A DNA stretch of 64,000 bases from Tetradesmus obliquus (lineage: Eukaryota; Chlorophyta; Chlorophyceae; Sphaeropleales; Scenedesmaceae). The position numbers and the translations under genes were made by a program. The stretch is from the NCBI GenBank assembly GCA_030272155.1, contig CP126201.1, forward strand, positions 2,276,501 through 2,340,500. The letters are read 5' to 3'. Numbering within the stretch: position 1 is the stretch's first letter; each line of letters begins with the position of its first letter. Shown in pieces: positions 1 to 10,900 of the stretch. The notes beneath the pieces are model-generated. The model saw nothing but the letters and a program-made list of their open reading frames with translations, made no database searches and was not told the origin of the DNA.

Positions 1-887
1 CAAGGATATGGTTAGAGGTGAGCCTGGATGGTTTGCAGGTGTGGTGTGCAGTGAACCAGTGACCCACAGCATGCTGCCTGGCTTGACAGGCACTGCCGTG
101 CTGCACTGCACTGTGAAGTGTGATGAGCGTTAGCAAGCAAAAGGGGGCAATGAGTCAAGACATGAAGAAGGCAAGGGGATGAATAGATTGATTAGAAGGC
201 TCGCCCCCAAAACAAGTGTGGCATGCTGAGGAAAAAGCCGAACCTGCTGACGGACCTGCACGAGCCGAGGATGGGACACACAAGGATGTTTGGGTGCAGC
301 TCCTGCACACACACACATAGATACTGCACCTGCAGCTTACATCAGCTTTGTGGCCGCACCTTGTTGGTCTGGTCGTAAAACCCTGCTGCCAGCTCAACCA
401 CAAACGAAAGCTTAGACACGTCGCTGCCCCTGCAGGCAGCCAGACACGGAATGCCTCAGCGCCAGAGCCGCTGCCGACTGAAACAAACAGCCAGGCATGC
501 GTTGCTATGGCTTCATTGATTGGTAACATGATGACGTGAGTCAGCCAGGCAGGGGGCGCCAGGCAGGGGATGCCTCAGTGCCAGGGTCGCCGCCGAGTTA
601 ACTCAAACGGCCGCGGCTGTCTATAGCAAGCAGCTGGGTCCACATGCCACCAGCCAAGTGTTGATAGATTGGGTGTGCAAGCGCGGATGTCATTCCTGCA
701 CCCTTTGCCTGTCCTGTGTCGACGGTTAGAACCGCTGATCTCACAATGCCACCTGCGCCCCTTCGCGCTGCTGCACATGCATACGGCGGCTGCCCCTGCT
801 GATCCAAGTAAAGTCACAACCGCTCGCAACTGCTGACTGTGCTGCCGCATCGTCGTCGCTGCTGCTGCTGCTGCTGCTGCTGCTCAC
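1..887. other. No gene recognised; probably intron or downstream part of the GBP-like gene
   Basis: The minus-strand GTPase exon ending at 888 has a donor reading into this stretch, so the transcript should continue here. I could not find a following exon with GBP-family character. A (CTG) run of about 10 units lies near 855-885. Nothing else stands out. Confidence 0.3.
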
Positions 888-2742
888 CTGATTGTTTCTG
901 GTAGGTTGTAGATCAGCAGTGAGCTCATCACTGTGGCCACTGCAAACACGCGGTCATCGTAGCTGTTGCTGCGCCCGGTGCTCTCAAAGCCTTCCGTGTC
1001 AATGTACAGCAGCTGCGGCACAATTCAAGGGTTTTGCAAGGGTTTTGTGGCAAAACAGGGTGCAAGCAGTGCGTCAGCAGGCGGGGTTGGTCATAGCCGG
1101 TGCTCTAGAAGCCCTCTGTGTTGATGTATAGCAGCTGCAGCGCAGATTGAGGGTTCAAGGTTTATCGGGTGCAGCGGAGTGCAGGTGCAAGCAATGTGTT
1201 AGCAGGCGCACGAGTGCACTCAAAGCCCACCGTGTTAATGTACAGCAGCTGCGGCGCATGTTGTGGGGTTTTGCAACGCAACAAGGGCGCGCAGTGCGTC
1301 AGCAGGCACGATAGTCAGACGTTGTGTGAAAGGGGTGCTCAAAGCAGGTGCACTCAAAGCCCTCCGTGCGAATGTGCAGCAGCTGCGGTAGTCCAGGGGA
1401 TGCATTTTTGAGGCCAGCTTGGTTTGATACCAGCAGTGCAGTGAGTCAGCAGGCACAGGACTTGTTATGGGTGAAAGCTTGCAGGACACATGTGCAAGAC
1501 AGCAGGCTTACCGCGCCTGCTGGCTGTTGCATTTTGAGGGAAGCAAGAGAGCACAACACTTCGAAACCACCACGGCTGCATAGCACAAGTCACCCTTTGA
1601 GCTGCAGGTTTGCAGGCAGGGCAGCATGGCAGATGCTGCATGCAGCATAGTCACTCACTGTTTTGCTGCCGTCCTCAGCAGACTGCGGCTGGCCCCAAAC
1701 CCAGATGCCCTTTGTTTCTGTCTCGCGGGTGTGACCCACACCAAACCCCACATCTGCAGCAGCAGCAGCAGGCAGAGTATGCTGTCAGCTGACATTACAT
1801 TGGCTGGAGAGCGGTTACAGCGCTGCACAGTGCGATGATAGCAGCTGCACAAGCCATGACATGAACAAAGCTGAACTAGCAAGTTTGCTGCTGGCCGTTT
1901 ATGAGCGGGCTTCATTTGCTTCACTTGCTCATGGAACAGACGGCAAACACTGCAACACAATTGCCCAGCTGCATTTTTGGTCTGATACATCACGATTTGC
2001 AGCCTTGTTGTCACATTTTTCTTGTCATGCTGCTCCAGACAGCAGCAACAAAGCGGCTTAGCTGTCTGCTGCTGCCGCCAGTCATTGCTGCTGCCAGCTG
2101 CCAAAACTGCAGCAGCTATGCGCACTCACTGCATGGCACCCCTAGCAGCTGATTGAGCAGGAAGCTTTTGCCACTGCGGTAGGGCCCAATCACTACAACA
2201 GGTGCTACGGGCCCCTCTATGCTGTTCAGCAGAGCAATGCCTTCATCTGCCACCTTCAAGTGGGAAGTGCCTGCTACAGGGTTCACTAGGGCATACCTGC
2301 AGGCGGCAGAAGCATAGCTGAATTATGTTATAGGTGACCAACACATCCACTACTATGAACAGATAAAGCTGGCACGCTGCAAGAAGCTGAAGCGGCATGC
2401 TGCTGCTGACGCTGCTGCTGACTGATGCAAACAACTGCAGGCTACTGCATCCTTTGCGTTGGTGTCATGGCTCAAACGTTCCCTGTTACCAAGCTGAAAA
2501 CAATTCCAGAACGACTGGGGGATGTTGCAAGGGCCAGTCTTCCTGATCAGCACTTCCGTTGCCTGGAAGTTGAAGCAGCAGTACTGCTCTTGACAAGATG
2601 AGTAGCACACGAGCAAACTCACGGCTTGGCTTCGAAGCTCTGGACCGAGGCTAGCCAGCAAGTCCATATAACTATTACTGCTATCATATCCGGAGGCGTA
2701 GCCCATAGATCGCGAGAAATGGGCCGTTCCCGGGGTGTTCAC
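888..2742 (-). CDS. Guanylate-binding-protein (GBP/atlastin-like) large GTPase, partial
   Basis: Three exons join in phase on the minus strand: 2296-2130, 1753-1659 and 1012-888. The first carries the P-loop GPYRSGKS followed by FLLNQLL. The second reads GFGVGHTRETETKGIWVWG, matching the GBP switch I region, where a conserved Thr precedes KGIW. The third has LLYIDTEGFEST, the DTEG switch II typical of GBP GTPases, then SSLLIYNL. GBP-type GTPases hydrolyse GTP and reshape or tether membranes; the role here is inference. The 5' end is unresolved: an ATG at 2706 opens MGYASGYDSSNSYMDLL with a GTGAGT donor after it, and a possible exon lies near 2490-2570, but phases do not close cleanly. The helical C-terminal part is not visible, so the gene is incomplete in this window or has a long intron. 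Three decoy copies of the DTEG exon's 5' edge lie upstream of it. Confidence 0.8.
1060..1400 (-). repeat. Tandem copies of the 5' edge of the GBP DTEG exon
   Basis: The acceptor edge of exon 1012-888 (LLYIDTEGFES) is repeated three more times upstream in the intron, with acceptor-like starts at 1134, 1248 and 1382, spacing 122, 114 and 134 bp. The copies carry point changes and do not continue into the rest of the exon. Confidence 0.85.
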
Positions 2743-2759
2743 ACTTCACTTTCTAGCTC

Positions 2760-5700
2760 TCCGATAAATCTGAGGACGGGCAGTCGCGAACAATCGTGAA
2801 CAAATGACTAATGTTCAACAGTGCATGCAGCTGACTTTAAGAGCACTGCAGTGCAGCGGATCATGGAACCACCAGGTCTTGGCAGCAAGGGTTTGGGATA
2901 TCACTTTGGGACACAGAACTGGTTGTGCCAACACAGGTGTAGTGCGCGCAGTGTATACACACGGGTACAATTGCAGTGCATCGCTTCTTACTGCAGCTGT
3001 CACGCCTATGTTGCGCAGGCGCAGGCACACCACTCAGCGCCACAAATGCAGTGTCATACACTTCAGACACCGGTGTCTGCAGGTACCTGCACAGCGTGAA
3101 CGCCACCTCACTGGAAGGAGAGTATTGCACTTCATCGCAATACAAACGTAACAACCCCGCCTGTCTGCTGTGAAGTCGTAAAAGGTAGAAAAACACTGTG
3201 TGTTACCAGATGACGGCAGCAAGACCCACAGGGCAATTGCCATGAGGTTGCAACCTCATGAGCTGGAGTGGTCACGCAGTGGCAGCATTGCGGTGCCATC
3301 TGAAACTGTCTCCACACATGCCGCATAAGAGCGCTCTTATGGTTTCCGAACACCTGAACATCACTGTTGATGAGCATTCTCAACGCCGACCACAGACATT
3401 CACAGCCAAATGCCAGCAGCTTGCTGCAAGCACAGCCTGCGCACTTGGCAAGGTGCAAAACAAACCAGCCGCTGCTGGTAGTGCAACAACACAGCCGGGC
3501 TCTCAAGCCTCTGAGGCCCGACCCGGGCGCCAACCAAAAGAGAGCTGCGCCCTCAAAAGCATTGCTGCACCCTCAAGAGCATTGCTGCACCAGGAAACGT
3601 GCAGCGCATGCACTGCAACTCCAAAATACTGCATCTCTGCGGCCCTGCGGGCGTGCCCAGCACAGTCCGACACGGCAATGTAAGACAAGCAACCCCATGC
3701 CAATGCAAACTCACTGTAAACACTCTGCATGGTGCGGCTGATGCAAGCTGCGTCACTACGCTTACACCTAGCCTGCTGTGTTTCTTACTTTAGATCGCAA
3801 AGCACTCAAGGCGCCAGCAAGTCAGCAGGGAAAACAAACCATGCATTGCTGTGCAACTGGTGATTCACAAAACTGGAGCAGCCACTGCCCATTCAGCTTC
3901 AAGCGCGCCACGCCGCCGATGTTGTGGCCAACACCGCATACTCGGGCGTAATCATCACTGATGATTCTGCGGCAAAAGTTTACGTCTGCATGAAAAGCAG
4001 CATGGAGTGCGGCCCGAGTGCGCAACACACCACCAGCAGCAGCAGCAGCAGCAGGATGATTTCTGAGTGACGGGAGCGAGGAGGCGTTGATGTGACTACT
4101 AACAACATACATGTGAGCCAGCAGGCACATCGGGCATTCAGGAAACACGCCGAGCACAGGATGAACGATTCCGACACCCATTTTGATCGCGCGTGCTCAG
4201 GATACTTACATGCGTACGTGCCATATGCAAACTCTCTGTCAACAGGATGCCAACATGACAACAATCTCCGGGAGACTGCCGACGCCACCGCCCCCACCCC
4301 GCCACTCACCGCACACCACTCTGCTGCCAGGCTGATCTGACCGTCTGCCAGCAGCATCAGGCTCCTGATGTTGCTGAACATCGTTGTGCGCCGGCATCCA
4401 GCAGCAGCCGTCAGCTGTCAGCTGCCTGCTGCTGGTGCCTGACCTCACAGCAGGTGTCAGCGCAGCAGCCAGTGAGCAGCGCCAGGTGTGGGGCGGGCTC
4501 GAAGCGCACAGCGCGGTTGGCGCAGCAGGTGTATGCTGCCAGCTTGAGCAGGACTCATGAATGGCCTGCAAAGGGGCTTGCTGCTGCTGCTGCCGCTGTT
4601 GCAGGTGACGCCATGCATCGGCAGGGTGCCTTGAGAACCAGCAGCAGCACCAGCAACAGAGCAGCAGGACCAGCTGCTGCTGCTGCTGCTGTACAGCTGG
4701 GAGTGGTTGCCACCTGTTGCTGCGTTGGCAGCTGCAGGCTCTGCTGCTGCAATGCTGTCGGCTGGATAGCTGCTGCTCCTCGTTTGGTTTGCAGGTAGAA
4801 GGCTGCTGCTTGGAAGGACTGTGCTCGACACTGCTGCTTTGGCTTGCACCAGCTGCTGCTGCTGTGGCTGCTGCTGTGGCTGCTGCTGTGGCTGCTGCTG
4901 TGCGTGCGTACGTGCGTGCGTGCCAGGCGGCTGTCTCGTGTCATGTTGTGCAGGGGCAGTGCGCAAGTGCTTGCCTAGACGCACTTACAGAGCCAAGACA
5001 CAGCTGCCTAACAAACCAGCAGACTCCGATAGCATCAACTCACGTGGTTTCCTTGGCAGCGGTGGTCTCGTCCGTCTTGCGTGGCGGCGAGTCACCGAGC
5101 GCGCAGTGCAGCCAGTGCAGCACTGACATACTGCTCTGTTCGGCAGGGCAGGCAGGTGGCACAGATTCGCATGGTAAGCTTGCCAAAAGTCCCAATGCGC
5201 GTCCCAGATGTAGTGTATGCGATACCGTCATGCACCCAAGCATGAGCCTCTGCGCACCTGGGCGAAGTGCGCATGACAAGGCATGCACCTGGGCGAAGTG
5301 CGCATGACAAGGCATGCTGAACGCCGCCGTAACGTCTTCATACTCCGTACCACAGCGAATGCTACCACAGCACCAACAACTTACCACACTACAACTTACC
5401 ACACTGTCGCCCGCCTCTTGGGCAAACTGCTTCAGATCCCAGTGCGTGTGCAATAGCGGGCTTGCTGCTCATGCATGGTGGGCAAAATGGTGACACTGCT
5501 TAGGGCTGTAAACCACCTGTAGCAACCTCAAATTCAGCTGCCATGACCACTTCAACCCGGAGTTGTTGAATGCTGCACCGTCTGCTGTGCCAGCGCTCTC
5601 CTAACCGTCTCTGCGGCTGTGTGCTGCAACAGCAGCTGATGCAAATGCCAGACAAGCAGGCACCCCCAGCATGCAAAATAAAGGCACGGCAGCTAGTCCT

Positions 5701-5990
5701 GACACTCACCTAATGCACCTCTGCTAGCTTCATCCTCGTCCATAGCCTGATTTGAACTTCATAGAGTGATGTCGACTTCTTGCTGGGTTCTATCCTTCGC
5801 GCCGTGCCCTCGGCAGGCCGTTGAGGATCCCGCAATTCCCGCAATTCTTGTAATTCCAGTCGTACTCTATTTATCTTCGCCAGCACACGCCCCAAGGTTA
5901 CCTCCGCCCCAGGCTGCAAATCCCTTGATGCCGACATAGTGCTTCTTGCTGGCCTGCAAGTGCAAAGAATGCCAAGCATGGACATCACCA
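2760..5990 (-). CDS. Unidentified multi-exon gene (several coding-like exons)
   Basis: I do not recognise this gene. Several minus-strand stretches look like exons rather than chance frames. 5939-5740 starts MSASRDLQPGAEVTLGRVLA and reads on as a charged, helical N-terminus (LELQELRELRDPQ) to KLAE before GTGCAT. Around 5440-5390 there is DLKQFAQEAGDSVV before GTAAGT. 4388-4312 reads NIRSLMLLADGQISLAAEW before GTGAGT, and 4240-4213 reads EFAYGTYA before GTAAGT. 4025-3880 contains DDYARVCGVGHNIGGVARL, and 3180-3030 contains SSEVAFTLCRYLQTPVSE. Phases were not closed, so this may be one gene or two. Gln/Ser-rich frames near 4560-4940 come from CAG repeats and may be intronic. No function is proposed. 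Confidence 0.35.
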
Positions 5991-5991
5991 C

Positions 5992-7640
5992 AAAACATGT
6001 GCATGCCTTCAGTGCGAATCACGAAATGAGTTAATGTTGATCACTGTGCTTGACGCCTCCAAGGGTCGCCCCGACCAGTACAGGCTGTTGACCCTGGCTA
6101 TAGTTGTACCAGTGGTGTCCATACCGGTCCTTGACATGACATGCTGTGTCGGCTGTGTCACCTGGGCTTTAAGTGTTTTGCCCAATCAAGCAGCAACTAC
6201 TGCCGCTGTGTGAGCAGTGTCGCAACCTTTCTGATGCTGTGGACCTGCAGGTCCAGCATATAGCTTTGAACAGGCTCGCAATGGCTGTTTGCTCTCTCAA
6301 TGCGGCTGTGCTCTGTTTTGACCAGTTGATACTGCTTCTGCTTCTGCCGCAGAGCGCAGTGTGTGCTGCTGATGCTGGTGCTGTTTACTGGGATGCTGCC
6401 GCTGCCACTGCTGTTGCCGCTGCTGCTGTTGACTACTGCACTCAAGGCAGAGCACCGCATCCCTCCCGGAACTTGCCTCTGGCAGCACTGCTGCATGTAT
6501 TTGTTGCAACAAGCGCAGGTGTGGCTGTTCTTGCTTCACCGCAACACGCAACGCACCTTCAGGTCAAGTGTGCCGCTACTGCTGCTATGCCAGTAAAGGA
6601 GCGAAGCAAGAAACACACAAAATTATTGAAAGAACGTAAGAGAAGGCGATTCCACCGCGTTACATGCTGCAGTGGACAAAGAGCTTGTTCTGCATGGGCT
6701 GGGGCAAATAGGTGTGCTACAAACGCAGCTGAGACTATTGCCGTGTGCTGCACCCTTGGCTTATCACACGAGATGAACTGTGCGACACAAACAAGCCCCT
6801 CTCTTCCCCGCAGCGAGTGCAAGCCGGGTCCAAGGGACCTTAGACCTCTAGGTTCTAGGTCACCACGCGTGGCACACTCGACTGACAGTATCAAAAGTTG
6901 CAGGAAACACATTAAACTCATCAGTAGCTAACTGGAACATAATGCTGACAAGCATTCGTGCAGTTGCACTACAGCCGCTGCAGTGTACAAGCGTGATGAC
7001 GACAGGTTCAACTCACCATGACTAGGGAACAACCTGCAGTGTGGATATAAAGAGTTACAACGTTCATGCAGTGCAGATACTTGCTGTCTTGATGTCCTTT
7101 ACATTCGGTACATGACATCCAGTGGACATCACGACATGTGATGTCCGATGTGTTGCCATGTTTCTTCACTGATCGGGAACGTGGATCGATGTCAATGGAT
7201 GCCTGACATGGATGTACACATTGCACTTGGTTTTAGTGAGGTCTACACATCCTTGCCCGCATCTGATGGCATCAGCACACCAAAAATCAATGAACGGTAA
7301 AACACTCAGATAGGGCAGCTATGCTGACCCCATCGCACACAGCAAGTGGTTGCCGCACCAACAGGCGCAGCCTGCCACAAAGTTGGAGGAGCACACAAAC
7401 AAACCTTACTTGCACGCCATACCCTCCGTCACCCTCAACAGCCACACACCATTCTGGCAAACACATGACATAGCTTGCCACTTTCGCTCCACCCTTTGCC
7501 AGCAGAGCAAGCTGTTGCTAACATATTCAACTGCAGCTGGCCAGCAGCAAGCTGCCACAACACAGCCTTTGCTGCGCGGCTTCGGCGGATAGGCCTCCCT
7601 CAATTGCCGCGCCTACCATGAAGGCACCTCCGCTGCTGCT
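5992..7640. other. Intergenic stretch without a recognised gene
   Basis: A long plus-strand frame at 6173-6931 is mostly CTG-derived Leu/Ala/Cys text with one basic patch (KKHTKLLKERKRRRF). It has no family likeness and is not called. The part 7060-7220 holds several direct and inverted GACATC/GATGTC words. Otherwise I see nothing. Confidence 0.4.
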
Positions 7641-7654
7641 GCTGCTGCTGCTCC

Positions 7655-7990
7655 TGTCAACACATAAACTGAAACGCAGCTCATTCTCCAACAAGACACA
7701 GCTGCTGCTGCTTCCTCTGCTGGTGCTGCCGCCAGCGTTCAACCTGGCTGCTGCTGCTGCTGCTGCTGGCGCCGCCGTTAAATCCTGCTGAAGCGCAGCT
7801 CCTTCTCCAGGAACGCAAAGCTGCTCTGCTGCCGCTGCTGCTGCTGCCGCTGCTGCTGCTGCCGCTGCTGCTGCTGCCGCTGCTGCTGCCGCTGATGCTG
7901 CTGCCGCTGCTGCTGCTGCTACATCTGGCTGAAATGCAGCTGCTGCCGCTGTCGCCACCGCTGCTGCTCCGCCCAGTGTTACATCTGGCT
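7655..7990 (-). repeat. Degenerate copies of the myosin terminal exon end
   Basis: The last exon's 3' part ([11 protein letters not shown] then TAA at 7981-7979) is echoed downstream near 7922, 7786-7826 and 7657-7700, mixed with CTG runs. The copies share CGCAGCTCCTTCTCC-type text. They lie in or after the 3' UTR and do not form a continuous frame. Confidence 0.7.
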
Positions 7991-10900
7991 GAAGCGCAGC
8001 TCCTTCTCCAGGAACGCGAAGCTGGCTGCGCCATCGCTGCCGCTGGACTTGAGCTGCTCCGGCACTGGCAGCGCCACGTACAGGTCCTGCGGTTTGCGTC
8101 AGCGCAGCAGCAACAGCAGCATGCCAGGTCTTAAACACTAGCAGGTCCCACATGCGGCGCACATCAGCAAGTGGGAAACATGTTGGTGGTGCAGGCACTG
8201 GCAGCAGAGGAAAGTTGCTTGGCCCATCAAGTGAGTTTACGATCTGTCTGGTCCTGATGTATGTAGCAAGCACAGCACCACACCGCCAAGCCGCCCGCAC
8301 CTTGTCGTCCATCTGCGCCAGGATGTCATTGGCTGCAAAGGGCAGCGTGGAGTCATCGTCCAGCAGGAAGCTGTGGCTGGCGCTGCTGCTGTGCTCCACC
8401 ATGGCCTGCTTCATGCGCCCCAGCACCTGCGGCGATTGGACATAGCCGGCAAGTCGTGCATTGTAAGTGATAGGGTGATGTGTGCCTTCGACATGCGTGT
8501 TTGTGGATGCGAGCATGCGGGTTGTGCAGTGCGTGCTGCTGTGCTCCACCATGGCCTGTTTCATGCGCCCCAGCACCTGGGCGACAACAGACAACAGCAT
8601 CGATGGAGATGCAGTCAGCACGCATGCACTTGTAGATGTGAGTCTACATGCTGCTGTGCTCCACCATGGCCTGCTTCATGCGCCCCAGCACCTGCAAAGA
8701 TAACACACCGCCAGCGGGTGTACAGATGTAAGTATTGGGGTGTACGTGTCTGGGACAGATGCATTTTTTGTTGTGTGCATGACGTGAGCAGCGATTGTGG
8801 GTCTGCTCCACCAAGGCCTGCTTCAAGCGGCCCAGCACCTGCGGCAGTTGCACAAAGTAGCAGTAGTAACTGATGATGTGTGTGCTGCTGCGATTCACCA
8901 TGATGCTTTGTGTTTACGTACGTGTGTGAAGCGTGTTGCCAACAGTGTGTGCAAGCGGCTGTTGGAATCCGGAGTTACATGTGTGCACCGCGCGAGCCAG
9001 CTGCTGCACCGCAAGCCCCTCAGGCAGCACCCTCGCCGCACCTCGCTGCTGACGGTCTCCGTGTTGTACTTGTCGTCCCAGTACATCGTGCTGATGCGGT
9101 ACAGCTGCTGGATGCTCAGCACGGGGCACAGGTCGCGTGTAATGTCCTCCAGGCTCTTCTTGGGCTTGTTGCCGATCACCAGGAAGGTGACCGCCTGCCG
9201 GATGAACTTGAGCTCCTCCCAGGACTCGCCCACCCACTCCGCGCCGTGCTCCATGATCCAGGATTCCACCTGCGACAGGCCCGTCTTCACGTACTCGCCG
9301 TTGCTGAAGGAGCAGCACCTGCGGCGGCAATGTAATCAGGGACAATGAGACGGTGTGCTGCGAGCGATGCGGGTGAGCGGTGCCAGGTGCTGCTGACAAG
9401 GTGGCACAACAGAGCAGCCGTTGGCTTTGTAGCTGCGCCAAATTCTGCGGCACATGTTGAGCCGAAAGCAGCAGCCACTCCCACAACCTCATGCATGCAA
9501 CCCGCCCTAGCAGCAGCAGTTTGAAGCCAGTTTGCCACTCACTCCCGCCGCAGCAGCAGCTGGTTGAACAGCTGCACGTTGACGAAGCTGAACAGCTGCT
9601 TGAACAGCGCCTGCACCAGCGGCTTGGGCACGTGGTTCTCCCGCAGCTTCACCAGCAGCTCGTCAAACACCGCCAGGATGTCGCTCCAGGCCTTGCTCTG
9701 AGCGTTGGCAGCGGCAGCCGTCGCGCCGTCGCCGCTGCCGGCGCCCGCTGCTGCTGCCGCAGTCACGCGGCGGCTGCCGGCGCCGGCACCGGCGCGGCCG
9801 TGCGTGCCGCGCGGCGTGTGGATGCAGTGGCCCTGCAGTAAAGCAAAGGTATTGCCAGCAGAGCATGCATCAGCAGGGTGTCATGTGTAAAGAAAGCAGC
9901 TGCACTTGCATGTGGCAATTCTGCAGGAAGGCGTGCGTGCCGCGCGCCTTGTGGATGCAGTGGCCCTCCAAGCATCATGGGCAAGCACGGGTAATCAACA
10001 TCACAAAGGAAGCTTTTTAACAGCTGCCCAGCACAGGTAAGCACGCTGAGGGCTCCTGCGCATCTTAACCACACCGTGAAAAGTGACATGTGTTGATGTC
10101 AGGAAACCAGCTGCACGCACAACCACACAGCAGCAGCAGCCCCTCACCAGCATGGGCGTGATGTTCTTCTTCACGTTGTCGCGCATCATGGGGAAGATCT
10201 TCTGCACGAACGCGTCCAGCTGCTGCTTGAACAGCAGCGCGGGGTACTTGGCCTCCACCAGCCGGAAGCCGCCCACGCCACCACCGTGAATCGAAGCCTC
10301 GCCTGCAGCAGCAGAATGTGGCATACAAGGCGGCGGCTGTGCCGTGAGTGTGCATGCAACATGTGTGTGTGTGCATGCGCATGCTATTGTGAGCATGCAA
10401 AGCTTTGTGGCCTCCACCAGCCGCCCACGCCGCCGCCATGGATGGATGCCTCGCCTGCAGGAGTGCCATCAAGGGCGGTGCATGCAATGTGAGTTTGTGT
10501 GAGTACATTCTATACGTGCGCATGCATGTACATGCATATATGTGTGGCCTCCACCAGCCGAAAGCTGCCCGCGCTGCTGCTGCGACAGCAACGTAAAGTG
10601 CATGCGATATGAGGAGATGTGCATGCATGCATGCATATGCGTGTGGCCATTCACTAGCAACAGCAGCATCCCAAGCAGCCATACATACAATAACACGCCC
10701 GCAACAACAACACGCCAGCAACAGCTGCGATATCTTTCGCATGCAGCAGGCACCCGACCCAACGTCATGCTGATGCTGTTGATCATGCTGACATAAAAGA
10801 ACACACGCCGCAGGCCCAGCAGGCCACGCACCGCCCATGGGCTGCCGCCCGAACAGCCCGCCCATGATGCTGCGCCCCGCTGCCTGCGCCACGCGCTTCA

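Noticed and set aside
6173..6931. 252-codon plus-strand frame
   Set aside because: Mostly Leu/Ala/Cys from CTG repeats; only a short basic patch looks non-random. Not called as a gene.
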